Positions 37,173-46,945 of a stretch of 64,000 nt of DNA are shown here, one piece after another. The stretch is from a virus. Location of the stretch: the IMG/VR virus record IMGVR_UViG_3300025117_000038, positions 53,396 through 117,395 of that record; one strand, written 5' to 3'. The position numbers and the translations under genes were made by a program. The notes under the pieces were generated by a model, which did no database searches, was not told the origin of the DNA, and worked only from the letters and a program-made list of their open reading frames with translations. Positions within the stretch are counted from its first letter, which is position 1, and every line of letters begins with the position of its first letter.

Positions 37173-40100
37173 TGATTAGGAAAGATGTAGATAAACAAAT
37201 TTATCTCAGGGAAAGAGATAAAATTGGTAATGTAGACCCGACTGTAATTACTACAAATTACAATTTTACAGTTAATAAACAAAATTCAAATGTATATACC
37301 ATCCCAATTCAATGGACAAAAAATTATTATATTTTCGAAAGACAAAGCAGTAGCGGGGGACTTCCATTAACATATGATATTAATGATTTTTCCAATTATC
37401 ACGGAAGTATAAGTAATAAAAAAATTCCTCAATATACAGAAGGATTTTTTGATATTCTTACAAACGGTGAAAATGCCGCGTATACATGTATTATAAGGTC
37501 TGGTAGTGGATTATCAAGCACAATAATCATAAAAAATAACCCAAACAATGAAGACAATGAGATTATTTATAGTGTATGCATGTATTATAACAACTCTTGG
37601 TACATAATGGGAAGTGGTAACAGCTCAAAAAATAAACCAATAAACATTCAAATACCAGAAAATATTGTAGCAACTATTGCTATTGTTATTTATTCGTCAA
37701 CGGTTGTTTTACCCTCAAATTCTGTTAATAACATTACCATTGAAACAATGTTTAATGTTACTGCATTAAGTTGGGAAGAGGGTTCATTCGCGACTATGGA
37801 ACAACCAAGGTGGTTTTCGAATGGTCTTTATTCAAGTGCCAACCCTGTTACAAGAAATGTTAGCACCATGTTAATATGGAGACACCCCGACAATAAGGTT
37901 AATTTTGCCGGAACCGGAATTTACAGAAACTCAAGAGAAACCGTTGGACACCAAATTAACAGTTCATATATCAATTCAATTGGAGTAAGCAGTGCTTATG
38001 TATCTTCAAGTTATGGAGCAGGGACGACAGTTTATTATAATGATGTAGAATATGTACCCATTGTTTCGAAAACACTTAATGCAAATTTATTTACAAATGG
38101 TTATATGAATAGTAAAAATGGATGGGAATTTTATCATACCGGAGGAACGGGTGTATTAAATGCATCTACCGCTAATGTCGTCCCAATATACTCAATTAAT
38201 GGTGGTGACTGTATTTGTGTTTCCCATACAGTTACAGCAACAAGCAGAACATCATATATGAAATCAACCGATAAAGTAAAAATACCATGGTATAACGGAG
38301 AATTACTTGCTGGTATTCCATATGACATTGATGTTCTTTTGTCTTATAAAACAAAAACTGACTTATCAACACCGATTGCGCCAATAATTAAAATAATGTA
38401 TCTGTCAAGCAACGATGGGACAAAATGCACTGTATCATCATCGGTAGGTTATGGTTCAGTCAATAATAGATGGGGAACAATAAGAAAAACATTGTTATTT
38501 TATAACATAGACAATAATGGTGACGAAAGTACAATTCCGCAAACATGCAGATATCTACAACCATATATATATACAGCTATAGGTTCAACAAGTTGTAGTG
38601 GCAAGTTTTATTTTTCTGGATTGTTTATTGGCCAATATAACACATTATCTTCAGATAACAATACTATAAATCATTCAACGGAACCATTGACATATGTATC
38701 ATTTAACGATAGATTGACTGTTCCGAGTAATTCTCACACTTTTGATATATTTGAAATGGATACTTCAGTAGGAAATTTTGGTAACACATTTAGTGCAAGT
38801 GCTCCCGCTATAAATTATACTGTTAATAAAACAAGAACTGGGGGTCTTTTTAATGGCGGAATAAATGTTCCGAGATACCAAATGATTGAAGGTGGAACGG
38901 TTCATCCAACATCAAATAGATTTCCTGACGGAAATTTTTATACTACATCATCGGGTGTTTATTATTACAATTTATCTACCCCATATGTAAGTTATTCCGA
39001 CACAGCGTTTTGTGGAGGTTATTCTGTTAAAATTAACAGTCAGTTAAGTTCTGTTTCTCAATGTATTTATAAACCATTTTTATCATATGAGGGAAGCGGA
39101 AATGACCTTACCGGAGCGACATCGTTATGTATAAGTGCTTGGGCAAAAGCAGCAACTCCCATTGCTGCTGGTGACAATCCAAAATTAATGCTTGGAGTTA
39201 CTCTTGCTCCGGTATTCACTGCATATAAAACAGTTTCTTCGGCATCATTTGGGTTAACATCTGAATGGAAAAGATATAAATTTAAAGCAAATTTAACCGC
39301 AACAAGTGTTGTTACTGCATATATAGGAGAAGGATTTATTGGTGTCCCAAGGTATTCGAAAGGAACTATTTTAATAAACGGGGTTACAGTAACACAGGGA
39401 TATGGTTATTATTCTAATATACCATCTGTTTTTAGTAAAAGTTCTACTGACAACACTGTTCCAGTGCAAGTAATATCTCTTGACACAGCAAGTTCATTAT
39501 TTGGCAATTACGGCTCATTATCATTTTATTGGACACCTCAGTGTGATAGCAGTGGATATGAGAGTTTAATTAAAAAGATAACATTACTCGAAAGATATAA
39601 AAATGATAATAGTTATATAAAAATGGAATGGGATGGGGCTACTTCTAATCCATGTGGATATCGTTTTATTCAAAATGATGGAACAGAATATATAACAGAT
39701 ATTGCTACCAGTGTAGGTATTCACACTAATATTCCAGTGTTTATTTCCTTAAGATGGACTCCCGAAAGGTACTACCCTACTATTAATAGATATCATACTT
39801 CTGCGACAAGATTACATGTAGCTTCTGTAAATTCTTTATTAATAGGCACAGACCACGATAGAAGATATATGGCAGATGGAACTTATACAAATTTAAGAAT
39901 AGATACTTGTTTTTGGGATGATGGATATACATACATTCAAAGTATAGCACGACAATATCATCCAGACTCATACAATAGTCTTTCTTATTTTTCTTATGCA
40001 CAAAATAGTCATCTTGCAGATGTTCCTGTTTCAGGGAGATTTATCCAACCGTACTTCGATAATTACAATTTAGTTAACGGTAGACTATATGAATATACTC

Positions 40101-41587
40101 TCGATTTCTACGATACTTATGGTAATAGGGGAGCAAAAAGTGATAAGAGAACAATTAATGCTGGCGATACCACAGCTCCATCGGCTGTTACAGCTACGGC
40201 ATCTGAAACACATATGGATTACGTTGTTTTCAACTGGACTATGCCATCTGAAAAAGATACCTATAAAGCATATTTATTTAAAGACAGAATGAAATCTATT
40301 TCAAGTGCCGATGCTTGTGTCTATGGAAACTACTCTTCACAACAACAATACGTTTGGTATAATATATGGGATTCAAATATTCATAAATTATATGTTTTAC
40401 CAAGTGATGTGTGGGGTAATTATGATACTGCTAATGTTGTTTATATAACCGGGGAAGCCTCTATTGTCCCTAAAAACTTCGCCATGAACGGCGGGGTAGA
40501 AAAACTTACCGGATTTAGTAACTATGCCACTCCAATAGGATGGGAAGAAGTCTATAAAGCAGATAAAAAATATAGTGGTGGAAAATATATGGTTCCGTTT
40601 GGTAAATACGCCATTCATCTTAAGTATAAAGCTCCGTCAGAAACATCCAATATAATTGTGTTTCCTGCTCCATTATACGATTCGGCCACAGTTTATTGTA
40701 TGAGCTTGTGGATTTACGACAAGCCAAGCACGAATCAATATTTTTATTGGCTGGGATATAATTTAGGTGGAGAAGAGTTAGAAAGAGAATTTAAGGTAGC
40801 TCAACCAAACGGGGAGTCATTTACATTATACAACGCTACTGGTGACCCCAGTGTTTGGTATCGTTATACAGCGACAGTCGCAGCTACAGCTTTGGCAAGT
40901 GTGTCATCTTTTAAGGTAATGGGAATAGAATTATCTGGTTCTGGAGCTGGCGATGGTGTTTATGGTGATAATTTACAAGTAGAATATGGACTAACACCAT
41001 CAAAGTATCAAGAAAATTACATAACGACTCAGTACAACGTACCATTAAAAACAATTCTCGGTAATACTATTCAAGAAAACACCGTTACCATGAACGCTAT
41101 GGTAGATAACGCGATTAATATAGGTAACGCAGCCGGAGAGGGTAGCTATGTTTTAGTTGGGAAACAGGCTACTGACAGTGCTTATGTTTATATGAGCCCC
41201 AATAATCTCAAATATCATGTACCAGGTATGCCAACATCTGCTGGATATACTATAACAAAACATATCGAAGGTGGAGTTGCCTATTTTGATACAACCATAG
41301 CATTTAATAAATCATATTTAGGGGCTTTTGGAGAAAAGAAAGCTCCATATTTAATTGTTACAATGGATGATGTCATGGTAACAAGTACATCTATAGCACT
41401 TGATACTGGTTTACCACAAAAATTAAAGATAATAAAAATTGCTACATCCGGGGGATTCTATTGCAATGCATTTTTATATCAATCTTTAACTGATTCACAT
41501 CCTGAGTGGTTCCCCGTTTTAGCCAATTCAACGGCAAGTAATAAGACATTATATGCATACAATCCAAATGCTTCTAATATAGATTAA
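37172..41587 (+). CDS. Giant tail fibre protein
   Basis: A 1471-residue, Ser/Thr/Asn/Tyr-rich beta protein. Residues 300-960 contain several lectin-like sandwiches (for example NSKNGWEFYHTGG and CISAWAKAATP), 975-1075 is an Fn3-like domain (APSAVTATASETHMDYVVFNW), and 1100-1290 another carbohydrate-binding-type sandwich (FAMNGGVEKL to VYGDNLQVEYG). Residues 1290-1340 (GNTIQENTVTMNAMVDNAI) resemble the linker before a fibre tip, and the last 120 residues form a small beta tip. Likely the main receptor-binding fibre. Confidence 0.55.
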   Translation: MIRKDVDKQIYLRERDKIGNVDPTVITTNYNFTVNKQNSNVYTIPIQWTKNYYIFERQSSSGGLPLTYDINDFSNYHGSISNKKIPQYTEGFFDILTNGENAAYTCIIRSGSGLSSTIIIKNNPNNEDNEIIYSVCMYYNNSWYIMGSGNSSKNKPINIQIPENIVATIAIVIYSSTVVLPSNSVNNITIETMFNVTALSWEEGSFATMEQPRWFSNGLYSSANPVTRNVSTMLIWRHPDNKVNFAGTGIYRNSRETVGHQINSSYINSIGVSSAYVSSSYGAGTTVYYNDVEYVPIVSKTLNANLFTNGYMNSKNGWEFYHTGGTGVLNASTANVVPIYSINGGDCICVSHTVTATSRTSYMKSTDKVKIPWYNGELLAGIPYDIDVLLSYKTKTDLSTPIAPIIKIMYLSSNDGTKCTVSSSVGYGSVNNRWGTIRKTLLFYNIDNNGDESTIPQTCRYLQPYIYTAIGSTSCSGKFYFSGLFIGQYNTLSSDNNTINHSTEPLTYVSFNDRLTVPSNSHTFDIFEMDTSVGNFGNTFSASAPAINYTVNKTRTGGLFNGGINVPRYQMIEGGTVHPTSNRFPDGNFYTTSSGVYYYNLSTPYVSYSDTAFCGGYSVKINSQLSSVSQCIYKPFLSYEGSGNDLTGATSLCISAWAKAATPIAAGDNPKLMLGVTLAPVFTAYKTVSSASFGLTSEWKRYKFKANLTATSVVTAYIGEGFIGVPRYSKGTILINGVTVTQGYGYYSNIPSVFSKSSTDNTVPVQVISLDTASSLFGNYGSLSFYWTPQCDSSGYESLIKKITLLERYKNDNSYIKMEWDGATSNPCGYRFIQNDGTEYITDIATSVGIHTNIPVFISLRWTPERYYPTINRYHTSATRLHVASVNSLLIGTDHDRRYMADGTYTNLRIDTCFWDDGYTYIQSIARQYHPDSYNSLSYFSYAQNSHLADVPVSGRFIQPYFDNYNLVNGRLYEYTLDFYDTYGNRGAKSDKRTINAGDTTAPSAVTATASETHMDYVVFNWTMPSEKDTYKAYLFKDRMKSISSADACVYGNYSSQQQYVWYNIWDSNIHKLYVLPSDVWGNYDTANVVYITGEASIVPKNFAMNGGVEKLTGFSNYATPIGWEEVYKADKKYSGGKYMVPFGKYAIHLKYKAPSETSNIIVFPAPLYDSATVYCMSLWIYDKPSTNQYFYWLGYNLGGEELEREFKVAQPNGESFTLYNATGDPSVWYRYTATVAATALASVSSFKVMGIELSGSGAGDGVYGDNLQVEYGLTPSKYQENYITTQYNVPLKTILGNTIQENTVTMNAMVDNAINIGNAAGEGSYVLVGKQATDSAYVYMSPNNLKYHVPGMPTSAGYTITKHIEGGVAYFDTTIAFNKSYLGAFGEKKAPYLIVTMDDVMVTSTSIALDTGLPQKLKIIKIATSGGFYCNAFLYQSLTDSHPEWFPVLANSTASNKTLYAYNPNASNID

Positions 41588-41596
41588 GGAGGGGTA

Positions 41597-42004
41597 ATGA
41601 TACGTTACGGCGCGGCTGTCTTAGATTTTACATCAAGAAATGCCTATGGATATTTGTCATTTGCGATGATATCCAATAAGAATAATGGAACCGCAAAGGT
41701 TTCCTTTTGGGCAACGAGTGGAGCATCAACGTCATATCCGAATGGTGGATGGAATGCGATTCATAGTGCTTACTTTGCACTATCAGAATCTGTTTCTTTC
41801 TATGGAATGCATTTCACAAATACAGATTTTAATGGAGCTAATTCGGTTGCCTTGCATTTACATACACCAAGTGCGAGTTTCGGGTGGGCATCATGTAATC
41901 CCATGACAATCACATATTACGTAGATGAATTTAATACTTTATCGTCGGGGAATCCAATGGGAACATTTTCTTGGATAGCATTAGACGGAGGATTCTCAAC
42001 TTAA
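41597..42004 (+). CDS. Small tail-end virion protein
   Basis: A 135-residue Ser/Ala/Phe-rich beta protein with a GGAGGGG SD, directly after the fibre gene. Its composition resembles the C-terminal tip of the fibre. It could be a fibre tip, fibre chaperone or head-surface protein; no family recognised. Confidence 0.45.
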   Translation: MIRYGAAVLDFTSRNAYGYLSFAMISNKNNGTAKVSFWATSGASTSYPNGGWNAIHSAYFALSESVSFYGMHFTNTDFNGANSVALHLHTPSASFGWASCNPMTITYYVDEFNTLSSGNPMGTFSWIALDGGFST

Positions 42005-42021
42005 GAAGGAGTGTTCTCAAT

Positions 42022-42507
42022 ATGAGAAAGATTGATAAAATTATCATTCATTGTTCTGCATCTGAGTGGGGCAATGCTAAGGTTATTGACCAATGGCATC
42101 ATGAACGTGGGTTTAATGAAATAGGATATCATTATGTTATTTGCAACGGGTATCCAGAATATAAAGACTATAAATCCAACATAAGAAAAAATAATGACGG
42201 ATTAGTAGAAAAGGGAAGAAATATATCTATCGTAGGAGCTCATGCTGTTGGAGACAATAAGACAAGTGTGGGGATTTGCTTAATAGGAGATAAGGATTTT
42301 ACGGAAAAACAAATTAATGCATTGTTAAATCTTTTATATGACCTAGTAAAAAAATACCCCATAGGAATGAACATATGGGGTCATTATGAGGTTAACTCAG
42401 GCGTTAAACAAGGTAAGACATGTCCCAATATGAATATGGACACTTTACGTATGCAATTTATGAATTATGCTATACTTAGACTTTATAGGGAAAGCCAAGA
42501 AGATTGA
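42022..42507 (+). CDS. N-acetylmuramoyl-L-alanine amidase endolysin
   Basis: A 161-residue Amidase_2 protein of the T7-lysozyme class. Zinc ligands are visible: His10 (IIIHCSAS), His121 (WGHYE) and Cys134 (GKTCPN); Lys132 and Tyr36 occupy the catalytic positions. GRNISIVGAHAVGDNK and GICLIGD are family hallmarks. It cuts the bond between MurNAc and the stem peptide to lyse the host. ATG 42022 follows AAGGAG; a longer frame from 41971 overlaps the previous gene. It has no cell-wall-binding domain and no signal peptide. It overlaps the primase gene tail to tail by 32 bases. Confidence 0.92.
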   Translation: MRKIDKIIIHCSASEWGNAKVIDQWHHERGFNEIGYHYVICNGYPEYKDYKSNIRKNNDGLVEKGRNISIVGAHAVGDNKTSVGICLIGDKDFTEKQINALLNLLYDLVKKYPIGMNIWGHYEVNSGVKQGKTCPNMNMDTLRMQFMNYAILRLYRESQED

Positions 42508-43546
42508 AGGCTTCTTCTCTATTAATAATATTTCCTTTCATGGATTCCATTTTTCTACATAATTCTATTGCATCTCCAGCCATTCCACACCCAACACCAA
42601 AACAATAAAAATCATTTTTATCGGTAAAGATATGAAGAGATGGGCTGTCGTCAAGATGGAATGGGCAAACGCACTTAAATCCTCTTCTCGTTGGTTTTAG
42701 TTCTGAAAAATATCTTTTAGCGACTATTTCAATTGGGACAGTGCCATAAGAATTTTCTTTATTATTCATACTATAAGTGCTTCTTTTTTTGTTATATTCA
42801 GAAGATGAATACAGTTCTGCCGAATCCATTAAATCTATAAAATCTTGTTTTTTATAAACTTTAAAAAATAGATTAGCATCCATTTTACCATAGTTGGTAG
42901 GGAACTTAATTATATATGGGTCGTATCCATAATCGAAAAATTTACCACCAAGACGATATGCTCCCATTAAACCCGGACTATATATTCCTTTTTTGGGAAC
43001 ATCGTAATCATAGGCAATAAAAACCATCTTACCTTGAAAGTTTGTCAGGTAATTGTCAATGTGTCCATTAACACCATAGGTAGCTATAGCATTAATTCCG
43101 TTTTGGTGTAACGTGATAGCATCGAGGGGTGATTCTACAATTACTATTGTTTTTCCACCAACGAGAGATTGTAAATTAAACAATGTATTGTTGGTTCCCT
43201 GTTGATGTAAGTGAGTTATTGGATTGTCAAAAATTGTTCTCGATGTCATAAAAGAAGTGTCATCTTTAAAAATAGACGGAATTGTAACCCTCTTATTGAA
43301 TAAATCGGAAATCTTTTTTTTGCCGACATTCATGTAGGCACATTCTTTTATTATGTTTACTGGATATCTCAATAGTAAATATTCTCTGCCTATATTATAA
43401 TTACAGTACCCAAGTTTGAAATATTTAATACTATCGTCGTTGATACCGCGAATATCTGTAAAATATTTATAAGCCTTTTGATTTTGTTTTTTATACAAAT
43501 AATCATGATATACTTGTGTGAGTTCATTGAGAATTTTTTGTGACAT
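42476..43546 (-). CDS. DnaG-type primase with C-terminal zinc domain
   Basis: A 356-residue protein. Residues 15-230 match the DnaG catalytic core: FTDIRGINDDSIKYFKLGY, then the Toprim fold with VIVESPLDAITLHQNG and FIAYDYDV. A CHC2-type zinc finger follows at the C-terminus: Cys294, His297, Cys315, Cys320 (CPFHLDDSPSL, DFYCFGVGC, then GDAIELCRKM). In DnaG and known phage primases this finger is N-terminal, so the domain order is reversed. It makes RNA primers for DnaE together with the DnaB helicase. It is the last gene of the leftward arm and its stop overlaps the amidase. Confidence 0.85.
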   Translation of the reverse strand: MSQKILNELTQVYHDYLYKKQNQKAYKYFTDIRGINDDSIKYFKLGYCNYNIGREYLLLRYPVNIIKECAYMNVGKKKISDLFNKRVTIPSIFKDDTSFMTSRTIFDNPITHLHQQGTNNTLFNLQSLVGGKTIVIVESPLDAITLHQNGINAIATYGVNGHIDNYLTNFQGKMVFIAYDYDVPKKGIYSPGLMGAYRLGGKFFDYGYDPYIIKFPTNYGKMDANLFFKVYKKQDFIDLMDSAELYSSSEYNKKRSTYSMNNKENSYGTVPIEIVAKRYFSELKPTRRGFKCVCPFHLDDSPSLHIFTDKNDFYCFGVGCGMAGDAIELCRKMESMKGNIINREEAFNLLGFPYKV

Positions 43547-44023
43547 TTATTCCTCATACGCTAATGCTATAGAAATAGCATCAGTTACATTACCAACCCT
43601 ATTTTTATAAACAGCAACAAGGCTGTCATAATCAATACCAGTAATTTTAACAACCATTTCGGCAACCTCTATTTTACTTGCTTTTCCGTTTCCTGCCACT
43701 CTTTTTTTAATCGTAGAGTTATGGATAATTAAATATTTTATATCTCTATTGGTACAAATATTTGAAATTAATCTCGGAAGAACATTAAGCAAAGCTAAAT
43801 TACTATTATTCCCGGTTGAGAACATTTTTTCTACAACAATAACATCAACTCCGAATTCATCGCAAATGTCGTCTATTAATTCTATAATTTCCTCTAAAAA
43901 TTCCATAATTGGTTTTTTATTATTTAATTTCCAACATCCCGCTTTATGAACCTTTTTTGTTTTTTTGTCTACAATTGCATATCCCATATCGATTGTACCA
44001 GGGTCGATTCCTAAAATTATCAT
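43547..44023 (-). CDS. ruvC: RuvC-like Holliday junction resolvase
   Basis: A 158-residue RuvC-family endonuclease. GIDPGT with Asp7, VVEKMF with Glu65 and VTDAISIALAY with Asp148 give the catalytic acids of the RNase H fold. The position three residues before Asp148, usually a second Asp, is Asn145. It cleaves four-way junctions symmetrically, resolving recombination intermediates before packaging. SD AAGGAG. It lies one base upstream of the primase gene and works with the RuvB homologue coded at 59832. Confidence 0.9.
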   Translation of the reverse strand: MIILGIDPGTIDMGYAIVDKKTKKVHKAGCWKLNNKKPIMEFLEEIIELIDDICDEFGVDVIVVEKMFSTGNNSNLALLNVLPRLISNICTNRDIKYLIIHNSTIKKRVAGNGKASKIEVAEMVVKITGIDYDSLVAVYKNRVGNVTDAISIALAYEE

Positions 44024-44330
44024 AAACGCTCCTTATATACTCTTTATCACAAATAAAACATAAGAAATTATCGCAAGTTTCTATTGGGTCGTTAAATTTA
44101 TAATGATGTTCACACCACCATTTATCTCTTCGATTAAATACGCAAAAATCACATATATCGTTTTCTTCTTTTGTTTTATAGTTTCCTATGTTATTTTTTA
44201 AAAAATAAACAAAAGAAAATCGAGATATTAAAAATAAATATGGCCATTGTATTCTTGATTTTACCCAAGAAAGTCTCCATAAAATTTCCCATTTAATTTT
44301 ACCAAAAAATGTTTCTGGAAATGGATTCAT
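43944..44330 (-). CDS. Cysteine-rich small protein, putative zinc binder
   Basis: A 128-residue protein with an aromatic, basic N-terminal half (residues 10-50, many Trp/Phe, perhaps membrane-associated) and a Cys/His cluster: CDFC, CEHH, CDNFLCFIC. It starts in a TAATG overlap with the upstream gene and overlaps the ruvC start by 80 bases, which is long; its last 25 residues may be fortuitous. Function unknown. Confidence 0.45.
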   Translation of the reverse strand: MNPFPETFFGKIKWEILWRLSWVKSRIQWPYLFLISRFSFVYFLKNNIGNYKTKEENDICDFCVFNRRDKWWCEHHYKFNDPIETCDNFLCFICDKEYIRSVYDNFRNRPWYNRYGICNCRQKNKKGS

Positions 44331-44530
44331 TATATTTCCTCGGCTTTCTTACCACAAACAGAACAATATTTATATATATCATTGTGCCATGGTGTATATT
44401 GACCCTTCCAATCTGTTGGTTTGAATTTTTCCTTTAATTCATAGTATACATATCCACCAATCTTCCATTTTTTCCAACATAAGCAAGATGGTTTTGTTTT
44501 TACTGTCTTTTTTGATGTTAGAATACTCAT
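44330..44530 (-). CDS. Small zinc-ribbon protein
   Basis: A 66-residue basic protein with two Cys pairs (SCLCW and YCSVCGKK) separated by 35 residues, likely one zinc site. It starts inside an ATGA overlap with the upstream gene. Unknown function in the replication arm. Confidence 0.5.
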   Translation of the reverse strand: MSILTSKKTVKTKPSCLCWKKWKIGGYVYYELKEKFKPTDWKGQYTPWHNDIYKYCSVCGKKAEEI

Positions 44531-44715
44531 CCTGCCCCCGGTCCTATGAACTCTTCATTATCTTCATAATATTTAGCCACATCGTGACATCCAGAGGGAT
44601 GTAATGCTTTATCTTGTCTTAATACTAAATCAAGTAGGTCTTTTATTTCCTGAGGTATACCACAGGTAAACATATCTCTTACTGCTTGAACTATTCTCCT
44701 ATCTGTTGTATTCAT
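44527..44715 (-). CDS. Small protein, unknown
   Basis: A 62-residue protein, helical, with acidic C-terminal half (KYYEDNEEFIGPGAG). Both ends overlap neighbours by four bases, as expected for a real gene in a tightly packed operon. No family recognised. Confidence 0.5.
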   Translation of the reverse strand: MNTTDRRIVQAVRDMFTCGIPQEIKDLLDLVLRQDKALHPSGCHDVAKYYEDNEEFIGPGAG

Positions 44716-45365
44716 TTATTCTCCATAAAACTGTCTTTCATCATATCGTAAAAAGACCGCCTTGAAGCGATATAATCGGCTAAATGAGCCATCATAACCA
44801 ATCTTTTTTCAACTGAATTCAATTTGTCTTTAGGATATCTTTCAAAAGATTCTGGAATTGTCCATCTTCCTTCATGGTACAAACAAGCAATACCAAGTAA
44901 ATGGAGTCTTTCTTTTATCTCATCGAACATTGAATATTCACTTTCTTGGATAAGACTTCTGTTAGAGTCAGAAAAGGTGTCTTCGGAATATTTTTTAATG
45001 ATATCATAAATATATATAGGATGCTCTTTAACTGTATGACCCCCTGCTTTTTCAGACCCTTGTTTAAGGGCGTCGTGTAAGATAGCAGTAGCAATCAAAA
45101 TGTCTTTATATTTATAATACCACGCACTCTCGTCATAATACATCCTGACCATTTCATCGGCGGCAATAGCGAATCTTTTTATATGACGAATCATCCCATC
45201 TTCTTTAATTTCATCAAGAGGGTGGTACTTACCAGAAGATGAAGAAGGAATAGTTAAAACATAATCTGGAAGTGTGTTAATTATTTTAATAACCTCTCCC
45301 CTGAATGGTGCATAACGAATTTGCTCCAATTCTTTTTTAAAAACATCAAGCATTTTCTGTCCCAT
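44712..45365 (-). CDS. HD-domain phosphohydrolase
   Basis: A 217-residue helical protein with the HD signature: RHIKRFAIA (His), AILHDALKQG (His-Asp), KEHPIY, and a late Asp in MAHLADYIASR. HD enzymes hydrolyse phosphate bonds in nucleotides or nucleic acids. Coded with a YfbR-type nucleotidase two genes upstream, so a role in nucleotide degradation or control is likely. AGGAGAGG lies before the ATG. Confidence 0.75.
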   Translation of the reverse strand: MGQKMLDVFKKELEQIRYAPFRGEVIKIINTLPDYVLTIPSSSSGKYHPLDEIKEDGMIRHIKRFAIAADEMVRMYYDESAWYYKYKDILIATAILHDALKQGSEKAGGHTVKEHPIYIYDIIKKYSEDTFSDSNRSLIQESEYSMFDEIKERLHLLGIACLYHEGRWTIPESFERYPKDKLNSVEKRLVMMAHLADYIASRRSFYDMMKDSFMENK

Positions 45366-46221
45366 TGACCTCTCCTTTCATAAAATTATATTCATAACAA
45401 CTATCTTTATAGTCACAATACCCACAATGAATTCCATAATTAGGTAAAAATATTTTATTGGTTATTCCTTTTTCGATATCATCAAATAGTGAGTTTATCT
45501 TATAAACATCTTCCTCGATTATTCTCCTTTTTATTAGTTTAATTTCCCCAGTCTCAGTTTTGGTATCTTTAAGTAAAAAATCGAACCCTACGGTATGTTC
45601 TGGGATGTCATAGTCTATCACATCTCCGTTGGCAAGCATCTGAGAAAAAGCCATTGAATAAATTGCTAATTGCATATTGGTTTTTATCTGAAAGGAGTCA
45701 TATTCTTTGTCAGTAGTCTTATGGTCTATAATTAATGCCCCATTCTCATCGGTAGTAATCAAATCTATAATTCCCTTGATGGGGATTTTATCTGCACCCC
45801 TGTCAAGATAAAATGGAACCTCGACAGCAGGGACTACATGGTAACTTAAATCATCTTCAAATATACCTACCATCAAAGGGGGGTTAGAGTCTTTATGTAT
45901 ATCATAATACTTATTCAAAATATCAAGGCCTATATTAAAATACCTATCAGGGTCTTTTTTTGTTTTCCATTTAAGGGTCGCATCATGTTCTGTCATTAAA
46001 TTATACCAATGGACTTCAAACTCATTAAATAGTTCGTCCTTAGTACATAAAGTCCATATTTGACTTTTGTGAAAATATTCCAAAGCTCTATGGACGGCAT
46101 TGCCAAAAATTAATTTGGTCGAAAAAACTGGTGACTTAATTTTATTTATATAGTGCAATTTGTATTTCAAACCACAATGAGCATAAGTGGCAAACTGACT
46201 ATGTGAAAAATATTCAATCAT
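45346..46221 (-). CDS. RecB/Cas4-type PD-(D/E)XK nuclease
   Basis: A 291-residue nuclease. Core motif: IKGIIDLI then ALIIDHKTT (Asp and the D-x-K pair), preceded by AVHRALEYFH. Cys16 near the N-terminus with three Cys in CGYCDYKDSC at the C-terminus give the four ligands of an iron-sulfur cluster, as in Cas4 and AddB. It likely resects or trims DNA ends during recombination with the Rad52-like annealing protein. No CRISPR array is present. SD GGAGG. Confidence 0.85.
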   Translation of the reverse strand: MIEYFSHSQFATYAHCGLKYKLHYINKIKSPVFSTKLIFGNAVHRALEYFHKSQIWTLCTKDELFNEFEVHWYNLMTEHDATLKWKTKKDPDRYFNIGLDILNKYYDIHKDSNPPLMVGIFEDDLSYHVVPAVEVPFYLDRGADKIPIKGIIDLITTDENGALIIDHKTTDKEYDSFQIKTNMQLAIYSMAFSQMLANGDVIDYDIPEHTVGFDFLLKDTKTETGEIKLIKRRIIEEDVYKINSLFDDIEKGITNKIFLPNYGIHCGYCDYKDSCYEYNFMKGEVNGTENA

Positions 46222-46232
46222 TTTACCTCCAT

Positions 46233-46358
46233 TTATTTTCTTCTAACTGGTATAACATATGAATAAAACCATTTACCACAGTCATTGCAATAATAACAAA
46301 TACCAAAGGAAGAACCCCTTATATATATGACATTATCTTTTTTGCATTTTGGACACAT
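46233..46358 (-). CDS. 41-residue zinc-ribbon microprotein
   Basis: An ORF in an otherwise unexplained 140-base gap. It starts MCPKCKKDN and has a second pair, YYCNDCGKWFYS, the pattern of a two-knuckle zinc ribbon (CxxC-x20-CxxC). SD GGAG lies seven bases upstream of the ATG. It ends eleven bases before the ATG of the nuclease gene. Small zinc ribbons often bind nucleic acid or protein partners. Confidence 0.65.
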   Translation of the reverse strand: MCPKCKKDNVIYIRGSSFGICYYCNDCGKWFYSYVIPVRRK

Positions 46359-46361
46359 CTT

Positions 46362-46937
46362 TTACTCCGAAACTCCACCACCAATGTGATATTTTTTGTT
46401 ATATTCATAAAGAGTTTTATAAAATTCATTCATATAAACTATTCTTGCTTTTTCAGGGTCATAATTATATATCTTAAAATCTTTATATTCTTTATCAACA
46501 GTGCCATAAAAAAATGAACTCATTCTCATCCTATCAGTTTCAATATGTCTTGCCACTATATCATATTCCTTGACAATTCGCGGTATTTCTCTTTCTTCAA
46601 GAAAATATTTTTTTGCTATTGTGGCCATAATTTTATTTTCAGCAACAACAAATTCTTTAACAAGCTGTTTAATCGGCGCAGCAATATCACCCATATATGC
46701 CTCTGGAGCATCATGCAATAATGCCCACATTTTCAAATCAATATCAGGATGATATGTACTAACTAATTGATATACCAATAAAGAGTGTTCAGCGACCGAG
46801 TAAAATTTTGGGCATTGCCCGACATATCTGCATAAATGAGATAACCCTCTGGCTATATCTTCGATATCGATATCATCAACTTTAGGATGATGAATATCTA
46901 TAATTTTTTCACTTACCGTCATTAATTTTGAAGTCAT
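46362..46937 (-). CDS. YfbR-like HD 5'-deoxynucleotidase
   Basis: A 191-residue HD protein. VAEHSLLVYQLV, WALLHDAPEAYMGDI and a later DRMRMSSFF match the YfbR/HDDC2 family, which removes phosphate from deoxynucleoside monophosphates. It may balance dNMP pools or destroy a particular nucleotide during infection. Strong SD (AGGAGAGG). It lies directly downstream of the DnaE gene. Confidence 0.8.
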   Translation of the reverse strand: MTSKLMTVSEKIIDIHHPKVDDIDIEDIARGLSHLCRYVGQCPKFYSVAEHSLLVYQLVSTYHPDIDLKMWALLHDAPEAYMGDIAAPIKQLVKEFVVAENKIMATIAKKYFLEEREIPRIVKEYDIVARHIETDRMRMSSFFYGTVDKEYKDFKIYNYDPEKARIVYMNEFYKTLYEYNKKYHIGGGVSE

Positions 46938-46945
46938 AACCTCTC

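Noticed and set aside
45346-46221. Cas4-like nuclease as part of a CRISPR system
   Set aside because: No repeat-spacer array or other cas gene is present; the neighbours are replication and recombination genes.
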